The translations under genes were made by a program, and so were the position numbers. A DNA stretch of 64,000 nt from Symsagittifera roscoffensis (lineage: Eukaryota; Xenacoelomorpha; Acoela; Convolutidae): contig NC_087062.1 of NCBI RefSeq assembly GCF_963678635.1, positions 14,867,789 through 14,931,788 of the forward strand, given 5' to 3'. The notes under the pieces are model-generated. The model worked only from the letters and a program-made list of their open reading frames with translations, made no database searches and had not been told where the DNA came from. Shown one piece after another: positions 21,179 through 34,500 of the stretch; the stretch's first letter is position 1, and each line of letters starts with the position of its first letter.

Positions 21179-22439
21179 CGTTTGGGAATGGCGTGAAATT
21201 TGAGTTTGGAGGGAAGGCCTTGTGACTCGGATCTGTAAGTATACTTGGACATCGAGATGGCCATTGTTCTGGTTCAATGGGGTTCCTTTGCTGCAATGCC
21301 AAGTCGTAATTTAAATCCTTTGAGTGGTGACTGTAGGCAGCATATCGGTTGTGTTTAGCCATTGTGTAGTTTGGGTGTGATTGGGTCGTCAAGTTATTTG
21401 ATGCTCGTCTTTGGGATGTGTGTAATCTATATACTGCATTATATTATTTACATACATAAATCTTTTTTAGTTTTGTTTTTGGTTTACTTTTATATTAATT
21501 TTTATCGCAAAAGCGTCTTTGTTTAGTTCTGTTACTTTAAAGAGCTACTCACCCTTGAGTAACTCTCATCAAAAATTGAGAGAGGGTCAAAAAGCGTGGA
21601 TATAGGACGGTGGGTTAGGTCGGCTATAGAGCAAGCTCAGGACGTCCCTTCTGGTGGGTTAGGCCAGGAGTAGGGTATAATTTTTGTGCTGTTTTTTTGT
21701 GGGGTCCTGTTTTGTGTTAACCTTTTATGTCTTTTTTTACTGGTTTTTCTTTTGTTGTTTTGCTTGTGTCCTTTTCTCGAAAATCAAATTGTTTGGTTTG
21801 GGTTTGTCTTTCAGCTTTTTGGTGTTTTATTTGTTCTTTTTTGGACTTATAAATAGTCTCCAAAAGAATAAATTATCCAGTTCTTAAGCTGTTTCAATCC
21901 GGTTTGGGTACCCTGGGATTTCTTTTCTTAGTCATGCTGTTAATTTGTGGTGTATGGTGTTTAGTATGCTGCGTTCTTTGTTTTGGATTACCATATAATT
22001 CCATTCCAACCGGGTTACAGGAAAGTTTGAAGCTTGTTAATACTGGTTAGAAATGTTATCAGTGAGAGTTAAAACAGTGAGGTTTCTGAGTTAAAACTTA
22101 AACTCATTATTTTAAATATTTCGTCGCGGGCAAGTAGTGCGATTTTGGATAGAATTGTGGGTGAGTAAATGGTTGTAAACTATAAAGAAGCGTCTTGAAA
22201 AGGTTAGCACTGCTTTCATTTGTATAATTTTACTACTGAAAAATTCGATCTTACTACTCTTTGGGGGTTGAAATTATTATTTTACTTTCTTTTAAATTAG
22301 GTTTGCTGCATTGGGGAAAAAATTTAATTAATTTAGTGCAATTTTAGGGAAAATTTTTTTGGTTTTTTTGGGGTTTGTTAACATATGTTTATCAATTATG
22401 AAAAAGTTTCTGTTTTTTTTTTGTTTTTCTTTTTGTAGA
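21179..22439. other. T-rich DNA, no gene seen
   Basis: Strong T and G bias on the plus strand, as in the env-bearing element to the right, of which it may be decayed flanking sequence. Open frames here are Phe/Cys-rich artefacts of T runs. Confidence 0.4.
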
Positions 22440-25400
22440 TGATTGTGCTGTGAAGGCTAAAGAAAAAGAAAAAACATTTGGTGAAGAATGGTTGGTTTTA
22501 TTTTGAATTTATTAGCTTAGACTATTCATTTCATATTACCTAACCGTCGGTGAAGAATCCATGGGGGAAAACGTTGTGAATGACTTCTGATGATGTAATT
22601 TGAAGAGGGTGTGGGAAATGATGGGTATGATGATGTTATGGATGATGATAGTTGATGAATGGTTAGTGTCTGAGGGTGTTTCACTTATTGTTGAAGTGTT
22701 ATTAGATTGCTTAGTTCATATGATATTTGTGTGTCGTCAGGGGAACTATTGTTGGAGCGTTCGCTGGTGAAAGGGGAGTATGTGGGTGTCACGTTGGAAA
22801 TATCAGAGGGAGTCGAGGGAGAGTCATTTCTGGTTTGAGAGTGAATTTTTTGAAAAGGGGGTTGGGAAAACGTAGACTGGGTTTAGATTTATCGGATTCA
22901 TCAGGGGTTTCTTGGTCGAAGTTTTCGAATTGTGAAATTATGTGGTATACAGTGATAATCGAATTAGTATCAGAAATCGTGCCGGATGAAGTGTTATCAT
23001 GGGGTGATTCAAACGGGGGAAAAGCTGGGTAAGAAATTGAGCGGTGAAGGGATCCAACTATGCGGCTCACCGTGGGCTAAAAAAATTGTTGTTCTGAGAA
23101 CGAAAATTCATGGTATGAGTTTGTTCGATTACTTGTTCATATGTGTCGTCATTTTGGAATTGTTGTCTTACTATATGTTGAATTGGGCTTTGTGTATAAT
23201 TAGGTCTTGAAGATATGATCTCTGTGTGTGCTATGTTTCGAAAATTTCGTGGTACTATTGATTAGGGATGGTTATGATGTAGGTTTGGTAATTGTGGTGC
23301 CGTGGTTGTTGTATTTGTGTTGTTTTGTGATTCGTCATATGTGAATCGTCATATTTGGTGTATTTGATAGTTTTGTATTGTATTCTTTTATTTGTGCGTA
23401 TAAAAGTATTTTTTTATTGATATAGAGAAAATTCCAAAAAATTCTGCAAGGAGTCTGCGTGCTACGCTTGCTTGTCTGAATAATTGTGTGTATAGCACAT
23501 GCGTTATAGGTTCCTTTCAATAGAGATAAAAAATCCGATAAAATTAAACATTGCCTATAATATAGTCAATCTTTCTAAGATGTAATAGGGCCATCATAGA
23601 AAGTTCATTTTTTAGATTTAAAAAGCTGAAAATTTTGATTGGTGAAATACTCTGTGGTCTATATTTTTTGCCATTTAAATAGATGTAATCTTGAAAGTCA
23701 TTAAAATATCCGCTGTATTCTTGTGCGTAAACGTTCTGAAAAATCTGCTGCTTCTCCAAGTTTGCCTAAATTTTTATCTATTGATTGTCGTTGTATTGTG
23801 TTCATTTTTGTTCGTAATTCTTGAAATTGTTGACTACGAATCTGATGTTGTATGTCAAATTTAGATTCTATGCCGATCAATTAGAAAATCGATATCTGGG
23901 TTGCAGGCAATAGCTCTAATCCTTTCAGGTGAAAACTTTATTAATGGTAGCATTAGTGTAGGATATGGTGTAAGTAAATAATACTTATCTTCGTCGGGAT
24001 TGAGTTGTACTACATTGTGGCTATTTTTTGATCCACATGGGACTGCTGTATCCCAAAAATAATTTCTTCGTGAAAAAATGTACTTTTTTATAGAATATAG
24101 GGATACTTTCATAAAATCTTTTATTTTCGAAAACATATGAAGGTGAGGCTTTTTTGTTACAAGTGTAATACCATAGGATGTTTCCTTCATAATCAATGAA
24201 ATTTGATCTGTTTCCGGATGATAAATATCCCGCATGGTGTTTTTTTAGAACTGCTTTATGAGTGATTATAGAATATGTATTCTTTCAAGCTCGCATAATT
24301 GATGTAGTGTTTCTAATTCTGATAAGGACATTTTATTCCCGACTATGGGTTATAAAAAATTATGTACCCAATTGTCTTTTCGGTGTATCATTCGTATTTG
24401 TAGATTATTTCTGTTGTTATAAATGCGGGAGGTAAAAATTGAATGTTATATTTGGAGGGGCTAAAGTGAATAGATGTTGAATTATTATCTTTAGTCTAAT
24501 TTTGATTTCAAATATAAGTGTTAAACTATCTTTTTGTAGTATTTGTATGTTTTGTTCTTGTATATCTTTGTGGATATCGTGTCTATATTGTAATCTGTTT
24601 TGTGCCCAATTGTGTAACCCGCTACTTTCTTGATGTTGACCAAATAATGGAGGAGGTGCTGCGAATGTATTCCAATCTAATCGTAGGGGTGTGTTATTAG
24701 ATGGTTGTTCTCGATATCGGGCGTCGAGATTTCTAGAAAAGTTTACAGGAAAAAGTATTGGTGATATTTGACTTAGAGAAGGGGTTGAGGAAAGTGAAAG
24801 TGTTTCGGGTAGTGATGATATGTTGCATGTGGATTTTCTATGACTTTTTCTGTTTTCATATCGAAATCTTGTTCACATTCAACAAGAATTATCTGAATAT
24901 TGTGTCTTTTATAGTGGTTTATTGTATTTGCATGCGAGTTTTTTTTCTGGATAAATTTGGAAACGTGTTAATTTGTTTTATTTTCTGTGAATGTTTCTAA
25001 TTTTTTATTTGCTATGCGTAAATTTTCGGGGTTTATATTTTTATAAGGTATAGGTTCAACAAAATTATTTTGTTGGAATTAAATGATTCTGGCGTGGATT
25101 TTTGCTGCTTGAAATGTGGTATATGTGTCTTCAGGAAATCAGACAGTTGTTGCTTGTGTTCGAGTGGTAGGATCACAAAATCCTTGGTCATTTTTGCAAG
25201 GAAGTCTGATTCCCTGGTAAAGTATAGTGTCATCGTTTAGATCTCGTGTTAATTGTGCTTTTTCAAGTTGTATTTTCCAATCAAAAACATTATTTCTCGA
25301 TATCCTTTAATTTTTGTGTCTGCTTTGCAATTTGAATGGTTTTTGTTCCAATATGTGGTATCCAATTTTTATCATGAAGATCGTAAGTTAAACTACCGTG

Positions 25401-25914
25401 TGCGCCGTGGTATGGGAATTTATCGTCTTGTCTATTATGGCCTTGGAATCTTTTAAGTTCGGCTTGATGTGCGGAGTCTGCGAGAACTTGAAAGTTTACT
25501 GTTTTTCTAGTTTTGCCTTTGTTTGATATGAATTTTAATCTGAGAAGTTCATTTTTACAATCATCAGGGTTGAGATGTGAAAGTTTTTCTATATTGCTCT
25601 GATCGAAAGTTTCATGATCTAATCTATTTTTATTTCCATTTGAGACATGTCACTGTGAATTTATATGCATTTAGTGTTATGGCTTATTCTTTCGAGTAGA
25701 GTGTAGCTATAATGTTTCTGGTTTCACATTCGGATTTACATTGTGTGACTTGATTTATTGCATACTTATGTAGTATCTTTTGTTCCTTTTCTTCACAATC
25801 ATACTGTGTGAGTACTAAATCCTGAGGTCCTGTGTGAGGAGATAGATTTGTATTTTGTCCGGAAAAAAGTATAAAAAGGATTTGTTGAAATGCGAATATC
25901 TTTAAAATATACAT
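22440..25914 (-). pseudogene. Env-like glycoprotein region of a Ty3/gypsy-like element (decayed)
   Basis: On the minus strand the region opens at 25914 with a hydrophobic, signal-peptide-like start (residues 1-19). A cysteine-bearing extracellular-type segment follows (DLVLTQYDCEEKEQ, KYAINQVTQCKSE). Further pieces in changing frames lie at 25233-25033, 24235-23861 and 23759-23544. Their order and composition suggest a retroelement envelope ectodomain. Stops and frameshifts are frequent, and 24500-24980 is a duplicated env-tail fragment inserted within it. Assignment as env rests on signal peptide, Cys pattern and position, so it is moderate only. Confidence 0.45.
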
Positions 25915-26125
25915 GTGTATGATAATCCCGATTATGGGTTATAAAAAGTTATGTATCCAATTGTCTTTTTGGTGTATCTTTTGTACTTGAAGATTATTTC
26001 TGTTTTTATAAATGGAGGAGGTAAAAATTGAGCTGTTATATTTGGAGGGGCTAAAGTGAATGGATGTTGAATTATGTTATTTAGTCTAATTGTGATTTCA
26101 AATTTAAACTATCTTTTTGTAGTAT

Positions 26126-26700
26126 TTATATGTTATGTTCTTGTATATCTTTGTGGATATCGTTTCTATATTGTAATCTATTTTGTGCCCAGTTTTGTAA
26201 CCTGCTACTTTCTTGATGTTGACCAAATAATGGAGGAGGTGCTACGAATGTATTCCAATCTAATCGTAGGGGTGTGTTATAAGACGATTGTTCTCGATAT
26301 CGAGTGTCGAGATTTGTAGAAAAGTTTACAGGAAAAAGTGTTGGTGATATTTGACTTAGAGAAGGGGTTGAGGGAAGTGAAAGTGTTTCTGGTAGTGTTG
26401 ATAAAATTGTATCAGATGGAATGTCAATTGGGTCGTTAACTAATTTTGGTTCACCTTGAGTGTAGGTGTGTGTCACCCAATATGGGAGACGTTCTGTAGT
26501 AGCTGGGGGACTAAAAGGAATTTCTCGAGTTTGTTCCAGTGTGGGAGTTGAACATAGGTAGTCTGATGGTATGTTTGAAGTACTTTGTTGTGAAGCTATT
26601 GTGGGATTATCTTGAATTGTACTACAAGAAAGGTCTAAAGGATTTGGTGTTGATGACTGAGGTCAATTAAAATGAACTCTGGGGGCTTGGAAGTTTCTAT
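26126..26700 (-). pseudogene. Env tail, copy 1 (relic)
   Basis: The 116-residue frame 26476-26126 matches the C-terminal part of 28976-28350 and plus-strand 62433-62804. Shared words include YTQGEPKLVNDPID, TPLRLDWNTFVAPPPLFGQ and WAQNRLQYRNDIHKDIQ. It is Pro/Ser/Thr-rich and lacks membrane segments, which fits a cytoplasmic tail. The part upstream to 26700 matches the same copies but is broken. Confidence 0.6.
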
Positions 26701-27244
26701 TTCGTCTTGGATATAAAATTTGTCTATTTGTTTCGAGTGTGTTTTAGTTTTGACTTATGTGTCCTACTCTATCAAGATCTTGTTGGAGAGAGGGTTATAT
26801 GCTGTATGATGGTTCGTATTGGGGTTCACTCAAAGGTGCGTGGCGAAAATCTGGTTCTAATGGTTCGGATAATCTTGCGTGTCTTTCTTCAAAAGTATAC
26901 GGATTGCCTTGAAAAGAAATGCGTGTTGATGATTGGGGATTTTGAGTATATGTTGGCGTTGTTGGAGGTTCTTGGGATGTTGTCGGTGGGGACTGGTGTG
27001 GGGTTATTTATTAGCAATTTCGGAAGAATTTCAAAGTTGATTTTTTATGAAGAAATTTTGTGTTTGTTGTAGTATTCTTCAATGAAAAGAACTAAAAGTG
27101 TTGTTGCTAATGCGAAAGTAATGATTGCCTTTTTTCTACATTTGCACCTTGTCATTATGAGGGATGAACAAAATGTGAGAAAAAATATGAAAAGTAGAAA
27201 CACATCGGTTCTTCTAAATAGATGTTGAAACATTTAGATAGCTA

Positions 27245-28245
27245 CTGAATTATTGTTTCTGTGTAGGTGATCAAGGATTTTGGCAAGGTTTATAAAGACT
27301 TGGAATAGAGAATAAAAGTTTAGAAAAAAGTTGCAAGAAATTATTAGGAGAAGTACTAAAACCTCTAACGTATCAGCTAATAGTATTATAAAAAAATTTC
27401 CGAATGTGATGTTGTATGTCAGATTTAGAGTCTATGCCAATCGATGTAAATTGATGTTTCGGTTGCGGGGAACAGCTCTTATCATTTCGGTTGCGGGGAA
27501 CAGCTCTTATCAGGAACAGCTCTCACCACTTGTTTAATGGTTGCATTAGTGTAGGATATGGTGTAAGTAAATAATTAGATAGTTACTGAATTATCGTACC
27601 TGTGTAGGTGATCAAGGATTTTGGCAAGGTTTATATAGACTTGGAAAAGAGAATAAAAAATAAGGAAAAAGTTGCATAAAATTATTAGGAGTAGTAATAA
27701 AAGTTCTAACGTATCAGCTAATAGTATTATAAAAAATTTCCGAATGTGATATTGTGTGGCAGATTTAGAGTCTATGCCAATCGATTGTAAATTGATATTT
27801 GGGTTGTAATATAAAGGTTCAAATAGACTCGGAATAGAGAATAAAAATTTAGGAAAAAATTGCAAGAAATTATTAGGAGGATTATTAAAACTTCTAAAAT
27901 ATCAGCTAATAGTTTCATAAAAAAATTTCCGAGTGTGATGTTGAATGTCAGATTGAGAGTTTCCAAATGTCCCAATTTGGATTAATGCAGTGATTGCATA
28001 TCATGCCGACACTACAATTCTAGAAAACCAGACACTTCTTAGGTTTTCAGAAAATTTAATACAGCTAATAGTAGTATAAACAACTTAATACTGTCAGAAT
28101 AGATATAAAAAAAGCTTAGGAAAAAGTTGCAAAAAAATAATATTAGGAGAAGTATTGAAATTTCTAAAATATCTGCTGTAAGTATTTTAAAAAAACTTCC
28201 GAATGTGTTCTTTTATGTCAGATTTAGAGTCTATGCCAATTGATA
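27245..28245 (-). repeat. Array of four transmembrane-coding segments
   Basis: Four copies of a roughly 150-bp segment lie at about 27245-27440, 27595-27800, 27815-27960 and 28085-28245. Each encodes on the minus strand the hydrophobic pattern KFFIILLADTLE-LLLLLIIL-CNFFLNFYSLF with a polar HIRKFF lead. Single copies of the same segment also lie at 29395-29525 and 32655-32790. The copies differ by indels that break the frame, so no multi-span protein is made. Confidence 0.75.
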
Positions 28246-28349
28246 AAACTATCTTGTTGTAGTATTTGTATGTTATGTTCTTGTATATCTTTGTGGATAT
28301 GGTGTCTAAATTGTAATCTGTTTTGTGCCCAGTTGTGTAACCTGCTACT

Positions 28350-28976
28350 TTATTGACGTTGACCAAATAATGGAGGAGGTGCTACGAATGTATTCCAAAT
28401 TAATCGTAGGGGTGTGTTATTAGATGATTGTTCTCGATATTGGGCGTCGAGACTTGCAGGGAAAATTACAGGAAATATTGTTGGTGATATTTGACTTAGA
28501 GAGGGGGTTGAGGAGGGAAGTGAAAGTGTTTCTCGTAGTGTTGATAATGTTGTATCAGATGAAACGTCAATTGGGTCGTTAACTAATTTTGGTTCACCTT
28601 GAGTGTATGTGTGTTTCACCCAATATGAGAGACGTTCTGTAGTAGCTGGGAGGTTAAAAGATTTTTCTCGAATTTGTTCCAATGTGGGAGTTGAACCTAA
28701 GTAAACTGATGGTCTATTTGAAGTGCTTTGTTGTGAAGCTATTGGGGGAGTATTTTGAATTATACTACAAGAAATGTCTAAAGGATTTGATGTTGGTGAC
28801 TGAGAAAAATTAAAATGAACTCTGGTGGTTTGGAAGTTTCTATTTTGTCTTGGATGTGTAAATTGTCTACTTATTTCGAGTGTGTTTTTGTTTTGACTTA
28901 TGTGTCGTACTCTACCAAGATCTTGTTGGAGAGGGGGATATATGTTATATGATGGTTCGTATCGTGGTTCACTCAA
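28350..28976 (-). pseudogene. Env tail, copy 2 (208-aa open stretch)
   Basis: The longest intact piece of this tail. It starts SEPRYEPSYNIYPPLQQDLG and ends APPPLFGQRQ, is rich in Ser, Thr, Pro and Gln, and has no hydrophobic span. On the minus strand it follows hydrophobic frames at 29362-29069 and 29703-29419, giving the order membrane span then long polar tail. Homologous pieces lie at 26126-26700, 24500-24980 and, on the plus strand, 61825-62804. Confidence 0.6.
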
Positions 28977-29068
28977 AGGTGCGTGGCGAAAAACTAGTTC
29001 TAATGATTCGGATAATCTTGCGTGTCTTTCTTCAAAAATATATGGATTGCCTCTAAAAGAAATGCGTG

Positions 29069-29703
29069 TTAATGATTGGGGATTTTGAGTATTTGTTGGC
29101 GTTGTTGGAGGTTCTTGGGACTGGTGTTGGGGTAGTTGATTAGCAATTTTGGAAAAAACTTCAAAGTTGATTTCTTATGAAGAAATTTTATGTTTGTTGT
29201 AGTATCTTCAATAAAAAAATAGTAAAAGTATTGTTGCAAATGCGAATGTGATGATTGCTTTTTTCTACATTTGCACCTTGTCACTATGAGGGATGACAAA
29301 ATTGTGAGAAAAATTTTGAAAAGTAGAAAAACACCGGTTCTACTAAATAGATGTTGAAACATTTACATAGTTTCTGAATTATCTTACCTGTGTAGGTGAT
29401 CAAGGATTTTGGCAAGGTTTATATAGACTTGGAATAGAGAATAAAATTTAGGAAAAAGTTGCAAAAAAATATTAGGAGGAGTATTAAAATTTCTAAAGTA
29501 TCAGCTAAAAGTATTATAAAAAATTTGAAAAAGATAGAAAGTTTTGTTAAAAGGTTTGGAAATATTTCTTGAAATTTTTTAACCGTTTCAGAAGGAAGCA
29601 TTGAAGAAATGATTCGTTCTGTCAAAGTATATTTTTCGAGGCTAAATTCGAGTGTGGTCGGATTAGTTATTGGTTTCTTGACAAGTGGGTTGGGTTTTGG
29701 CAA
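29069..29703 (-). pseudogene. Pol C-terminus joined to membrane-span region, copy B
   Basis: Frame 29703-29419 begins with a polar, Pro/Lys/Thr-rich segment (PKPNPLVKKPITNPTTLEF). It then runs into the strongly hydrophobic ILLADTLEILILLLIFF. The same join occurs in 32969-32628, so it predates the duplication of this block. Frame 29362-29069 holds another hydrophobic span followed by a Cys/Lys cluster (CKCRKK). Confidence 0.55.
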
Positions 29704-31640
29704 CTTTTGCTGAGGGGAAATTTTATCGTCTCCGAAAGGTCTTCCTAGTTTTGTTTTTCTTTATTTGATGATTGGGAGTATCTAAGAGATATTCGTACTT
29801 TAGGCTGAATGATCATGTTCATTTTGTTTTTTAGGTTATTTTTTTATTTTTCTTGGGAGTTTTTTGAGTTCTAAGTTGAGAAAATATTGTTGATCTTTGT
29901 TCTACTTGATAGGGGAGTGTTGTAATACTGAGACTTTGTTTGTTTCAGTTGTCAGTTTTTAGCGGTTTGCTAATTTTTGTCCTGGATGTCTTGAAAATAT
30001 AGTTATAGATACGCTTGAAGGTTATTATTTGTCGGCTAAAAAAGTCGTGTTCTTAAAATGAGGTGATGGTTCGGAAAGACTTCTATTGGCTGAATTTGAA
30101 CTAGATTTTTCAAGTGCTTTTTCAGCTTGAAATTGAGAAAATGCACTTCTGCTCAAAATGATTTAAAGAGGTAAAAACCTTAATAAGAATTAAAGATTTT
30201 TCTGAAACTCGACTTTCTATGATATTTTAGATTGTGGATTTAATGTTTTATAAACTTTTTGTGGTTTATTTCAAAGTCGCGATGATTTTCTATGTTCGAA
30301 TTTTTCTTTCGATCTTGTGGTAGAATTTTTTCTGTTATTTTCCTATTTTTTTTCTTTCTAATGAGGTGTTTTGTTATCTAATTTATATATCAGAGAGTTT
30401 ATATCAGTGTTTTGATTTTGTTTGGAATCTGAATTATTTTGAACAACTTTCAGTCCTGTGAAAAATTATAATTGAGTAAAGTTGCGAAGAGCGTACTCTT
30501 TTGGGTAATAAGGTAGAAGATTATTTCGGTATTGAACAGTGGGTTTATCGATTATTTGATATGGTCCTTTTGGGAGTGGTTGTAATTTTATAGAGATACC
30601 TTTTTGTGTTGTAAAATTTGAACAAATGTTCCTTTCTTCAAGTCTGTAGCTGGTTTAAATCGTGAATTTATTTGGGTATTTATATTTTGTCTTTGTAACA
30701 ATTTTTTTGTTACTTTTTGATAAAGTTCACTGTGCTTTTTATCTCTGTTTAAAATCCATTCGATATGGGTACCGGAAGCTAATTTTGAAATCTGTGGGTG
30801 ATGAAACTGGTCTTCATCGTCGGTAAGTAGTGGTAGAATATGACAAATTGAATCTTTATTCGGTTGACAATAACCGTGTGTATTTTTTGAAAAATTTGCT
30901 GTTGAAAACCATTTCGTATGGTGACATACCTAAAGTTGTTGTTATTTGTGAATTATAAGATAAGGGGAATAGTTTTACATCTGTTGACCAATCAGTGTAT
31001 TGTTTGTCGTTTCCATTAATGATACAACTGAGACATTCTTGTAATGAACGGTTCACACCTTAGACTAGTCCATTAGTCCAAGGTGCATGTGATGTACGTG
31101 GTTTATGTTTAGTATTATATAGGTGGCATAAAGTGATAATTTCGTTGTTTATAAATTCAGTGCCATTGTCTATAACAAGGATTTCGGGTTATCCCAATTT
31201 TGCTATCCAGTGTTCATAAATTGTTGTGTTTGCGTAATATTCCTTGCAATGGGATACTGGGTTGAGTGCTACATAGTTGGTAAATGCGTCAACTATGACC
31301 ATTATATATGAGTTTCCTACTGAGGATGGTGATTTTGGTCTTTTTGTATCGAAGGAAACTCTGTGATTGAAATATAGAATTTGCCCTTTGAAATCTTGTT
31401 TTTCTGCAATTTGATTTGGTTTGGATAGGGTTTATTAAATTGGCATGTCATGCAATTGTTGCATAATACTTTAATCCAAATTGGGGCATTTGAAAACTAA
31501 AACTTTTGAATGAAATTTGATTATGTTTTTTTCTGATCATGAGTGTCCTTTAGTGTGTAGGGTATGTGAAGTATGGAAACTATTAGCATCATACTTAAAA
31601 GTAGACAAGGTACTTTGAAGTCAGATGTTTGGTATTCTAA
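29704..31640 (-). pseudogene. Integrase relic of the env-bearing element, copy B
   Basis: On the minus strand, a Cys pair (NNCMTC) near 31440 marks the end of an H2C2 module. Core-like sense follows, ending in 31056-30856 with GMNRSLQEC-like and SPYEMVFNSKF words typical of gypsy integrases. Downstream to 29704 is the C-terminal region. Stops and frameshifts are frequent. A parallel copy lies at 33000-34500. Confidence 0.65.
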
Positions 31641-32640
31641 AATATCTGTATTGTCATTTATAGCGTTGTTAATAAATTTTCTGAAAACCTAAGATGTGTC
31701 TGGTTTCCTAGAATTGTGGTGTAGGCTTTAATTGGTTTCACTTTATATTTTTGCCAAGATTTTAGTTGTCTAATGACTGGGTCAATATTTTGATGTTTTT
31801 TTTGTAGTAGTTCTAGTTAAATTGTTTCTGTAATTGGTAGGAAAATGTTTTCAATTTCTATCTTCGACAAGGGTACTGGGTCAAGAGGGTCATGATGGTT
31901 AAAAATTTGATTTATCGTGTATTTTGAATCGTTATTCAAGGGGCCTGATACATTTATTATCAGTTAGATTTTTTTTCTATTAAAGGGAATAGACTTTTTC
32001 TAAATGGTTGTTGTCTAATTTGTTCGTGTTGGGTTCTTTAACCCATGTTGAGTAAGGGATTGGTTTAAATGTAGATTTTCTTAGTAAATCAACTTCATAA
32101 TGGTTGTTTTGACAACCTAAAAATAGTAGAAAATGTAGATTGTTTCTTTGTGATTGATCTATATCAGTTTTTTTTGCATATTTACATTCTAATTGTGGCG
32201 AATTTCATCTTTGCAAGAAAGAATTTAATATTTTGTGGTATTTCGACTGCTGTCTTTCTTGTTAGCAATTCGAGTGGGTATCTGAAAGTGCAAGATTTTT
32301 TCCTGCTTTCCATACTATGTGTAAGCTGGGGAATTTATTTAAAAGTAATTGAAACTGGTAAACTCTTTGGTTTGGATTCGATTTCTGTGTGAAAAGGAAT
32401 ATGATGGGTTAAAGATCGGTAAAAACGACTGTTTGATGTTTTGATCTAAGTTATAGAAATTCATGATCTGCAGAAAAAATTTCCGAATGTGATGTTGTAT
32501 GTCAGATTTGGAGTCTATGCCAATCGATTGTAAATCGATATTTGGGTTGCGGGCAATAGCTCTAATCCTTTCAGGTGAAAATTTTTTTAATGGTTGCATT
32601 AGTGTAGGATATGGTGTAAGTAAATAATTAGATAGTCGTT
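31641..32640 (-). pseudogene. Pol linker, copy B, with an inserted env/membrane fragment
   Basis: 31641-32330 matches 34540-35300 in the same orientation; both code the linker between RNase H and integrase. At 32339-32640 the copy is interrupted by an env-side fragment (SPERIRAIARNPNIDL) that also occurs at 23850-23985 and 27400-27570. This marks the edge of the segmental duplication. Confidence 0.55.
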
Positions 32641-32999
32641 GAATTATCGTACCTGTGTAGGTGATCAAGGATTTTAACAAGGCTTATATAGACTTGGAAT
32701 AGAGAATAGAAGTTTAGGAAAAATTTGCAAAAAAATATTAGGAGGAGTATTAAAATTTCTAAAGTAGCAGCTAAAAGTATTATAAAAAATTTGAAAAAGA
32801 TAGAAAGTTTTGTTAAAAGGTTTGCAAATATTTCTTGAAAGTTTTTAACCGTTTCAGAAGGAAGCATTGAAGAAATGATTCGTTCTGTCAAAGTATATTT
32901 TTCGAGGCTAAATTCGAGTGTGGTCGGATTAGTTATTGGTTTCTTGACAAGTGGGTTGGGTTTTGGCAACTTTTGCTGAGGGGAAATTTTATCGTCTCG
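32628..32999 (-). pseudogene. Pol C-terminus joined to membrane-span region, copy A
   Basis: 113-residue frame nearly identical at its start to 29703-29419 (KKPITNPTTLEFSLEKYTL), with the same hydrophobic span. It stays open further, through VYISLVKILDHLHRY. It is the counterpart of copy B about 3,262 bp away. Confidence 0.6.
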
Positions 33000-34500
33000 G
33001 AAAGGTCTTCCTAGCTTTGTTTTTTTTTCTTATTGGATGATTGGGAGTATCTAAGAGATATTTGTGCTTTAGGCTGAATGATCATGTTCATTTTGTTCTT
33101 TAGGCTATTTTTAAATTTTTGCTTGGGAGTTTTTTGAGTTCTAAGTTGGGAAAGTATTGTTGATCTTTGTTCTACTTGATAGGGGAGGTTTGTAGTATTG
33201 AGACTTTGTTTGTTTCAGTTGTCAGTTTTGAGCGGTTTGCTTTTTTTTGACCTGGAGGTCTTGAAAATAGAGTTAAAGATACTCTTTATGGTTATTATTT
33301 GTCGGCTAATAAAATTGTGTTCTTAAAATGAGGTGATGGTTCGGAAAGGTTTCTATTGGTTGAATTTGAACTAGATTATTCAAGTGTTTTTTCAGCATGA
33401 AATTGAGAAAGTGTACTTATGTTCAAAATGATATAAAGAGGTAAAATGTTAATTAGAACTGAAGTTTTCTCTGAACTCGAATTTCTTGAATATTTTAGAT
33501 TGTGGAATGAATGTTTTATAATCCTTTCGTGGTTGATTTCGAAATCGCGATGATTGTCTATGTTCAGATTTTTCTTTTGATCTTGTTGTAGAATTTTTCT
33601 TCTAATTTCCTTTTTTCTTTCTATTTGAGGTGTGTTGTTATCTAATTTGGGAGATGCTAATTTATTTCTTTTTGTTTTTGTTGAAGTGGTGTTGGATGAG
33701 AATTTTTATCAGTGTTTTGATTTTGTTTGGAATCTGAATTATTTTGAACAACTTACAGTCCTGTGAAAGATTATAATTGAGTAAAGTTGCCAAGAGCGTA
33801 CTCTTTTGGGAAATAAGGTAAAAGATTATTTCGGTATCGAATAATTTCTCTTTTGTTCGAATCTATAAGTTTTTATGTTACATCAGTGGGTTTATCGATT
33901 ATTTGATATAGTCTTTTTCGGAGTGGTTGTAATTTTTTGGAGAAACATTTTTGTGTTGTAAAATTTTGAAATAGAACGAATATTCCTACTTCTAAGTCTG
34001 TAGCTGGTGTAAATCGTGAATTTATTTGGGTATTTATATTTTGTCTTACTAACACTTTTTTTGTTAATTTTGGTAAAATTCATTGTGCTTTTTATTTCTC
34101 TTTAAAATCTATTCGGTATGTAAACCGGAAGCTAATTTTAAAATTTGTGGGTGATGAAAGTGGTCTTCATCGTGGGTATGTAGTGGTAGATTATAACATG
34201 TTGAATCTTTGTTCGGTTGACAATAGCCCTGTGTTTTTTTTGATGAATTTGCTGTGAACATTATCGGTTTTTGTGGTTTTTTTTTAAAAACCATTTCGTA
34301 TGGTGTTATACCTAAAGTTGTTGTTATTTGTGAATTCTAAGATAAGGGGAGTAGTTTTACATCTGTTGACCATTCAGTGTATCGTGTGTCGTTTCCATTA
34401 ATGATACATCTGAGATATTCTTGTAATGAACGGTTCATACCTTCGACTAATCCATTACATACCTTCGACTTTATGTTTAAAATTATGTTTATGTTTAAAA
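33000..34500 (-). pseudogene. Integrase C-terminal region of the env-bearing element, copy A
   Basis: Frame 34294-34109 (TANSSKKTQGYCQPNKD, HTHDEDHFHHPQ) and frame 34055-33873 (INSRFTPATDLEVGIFVLF) give an integrase C-terminal region in which the second resembles the SH3-like GPY/F-type domain. The rest to 33000 is a broken polar tail. The block is repeated at about 29704-31200. Confidence 0.6.

Noticed and set aside
22727-23032. 101-aa plus-strand ORF
   Set aside because: Opposite strand to the decayed env-bearing element; no motif.
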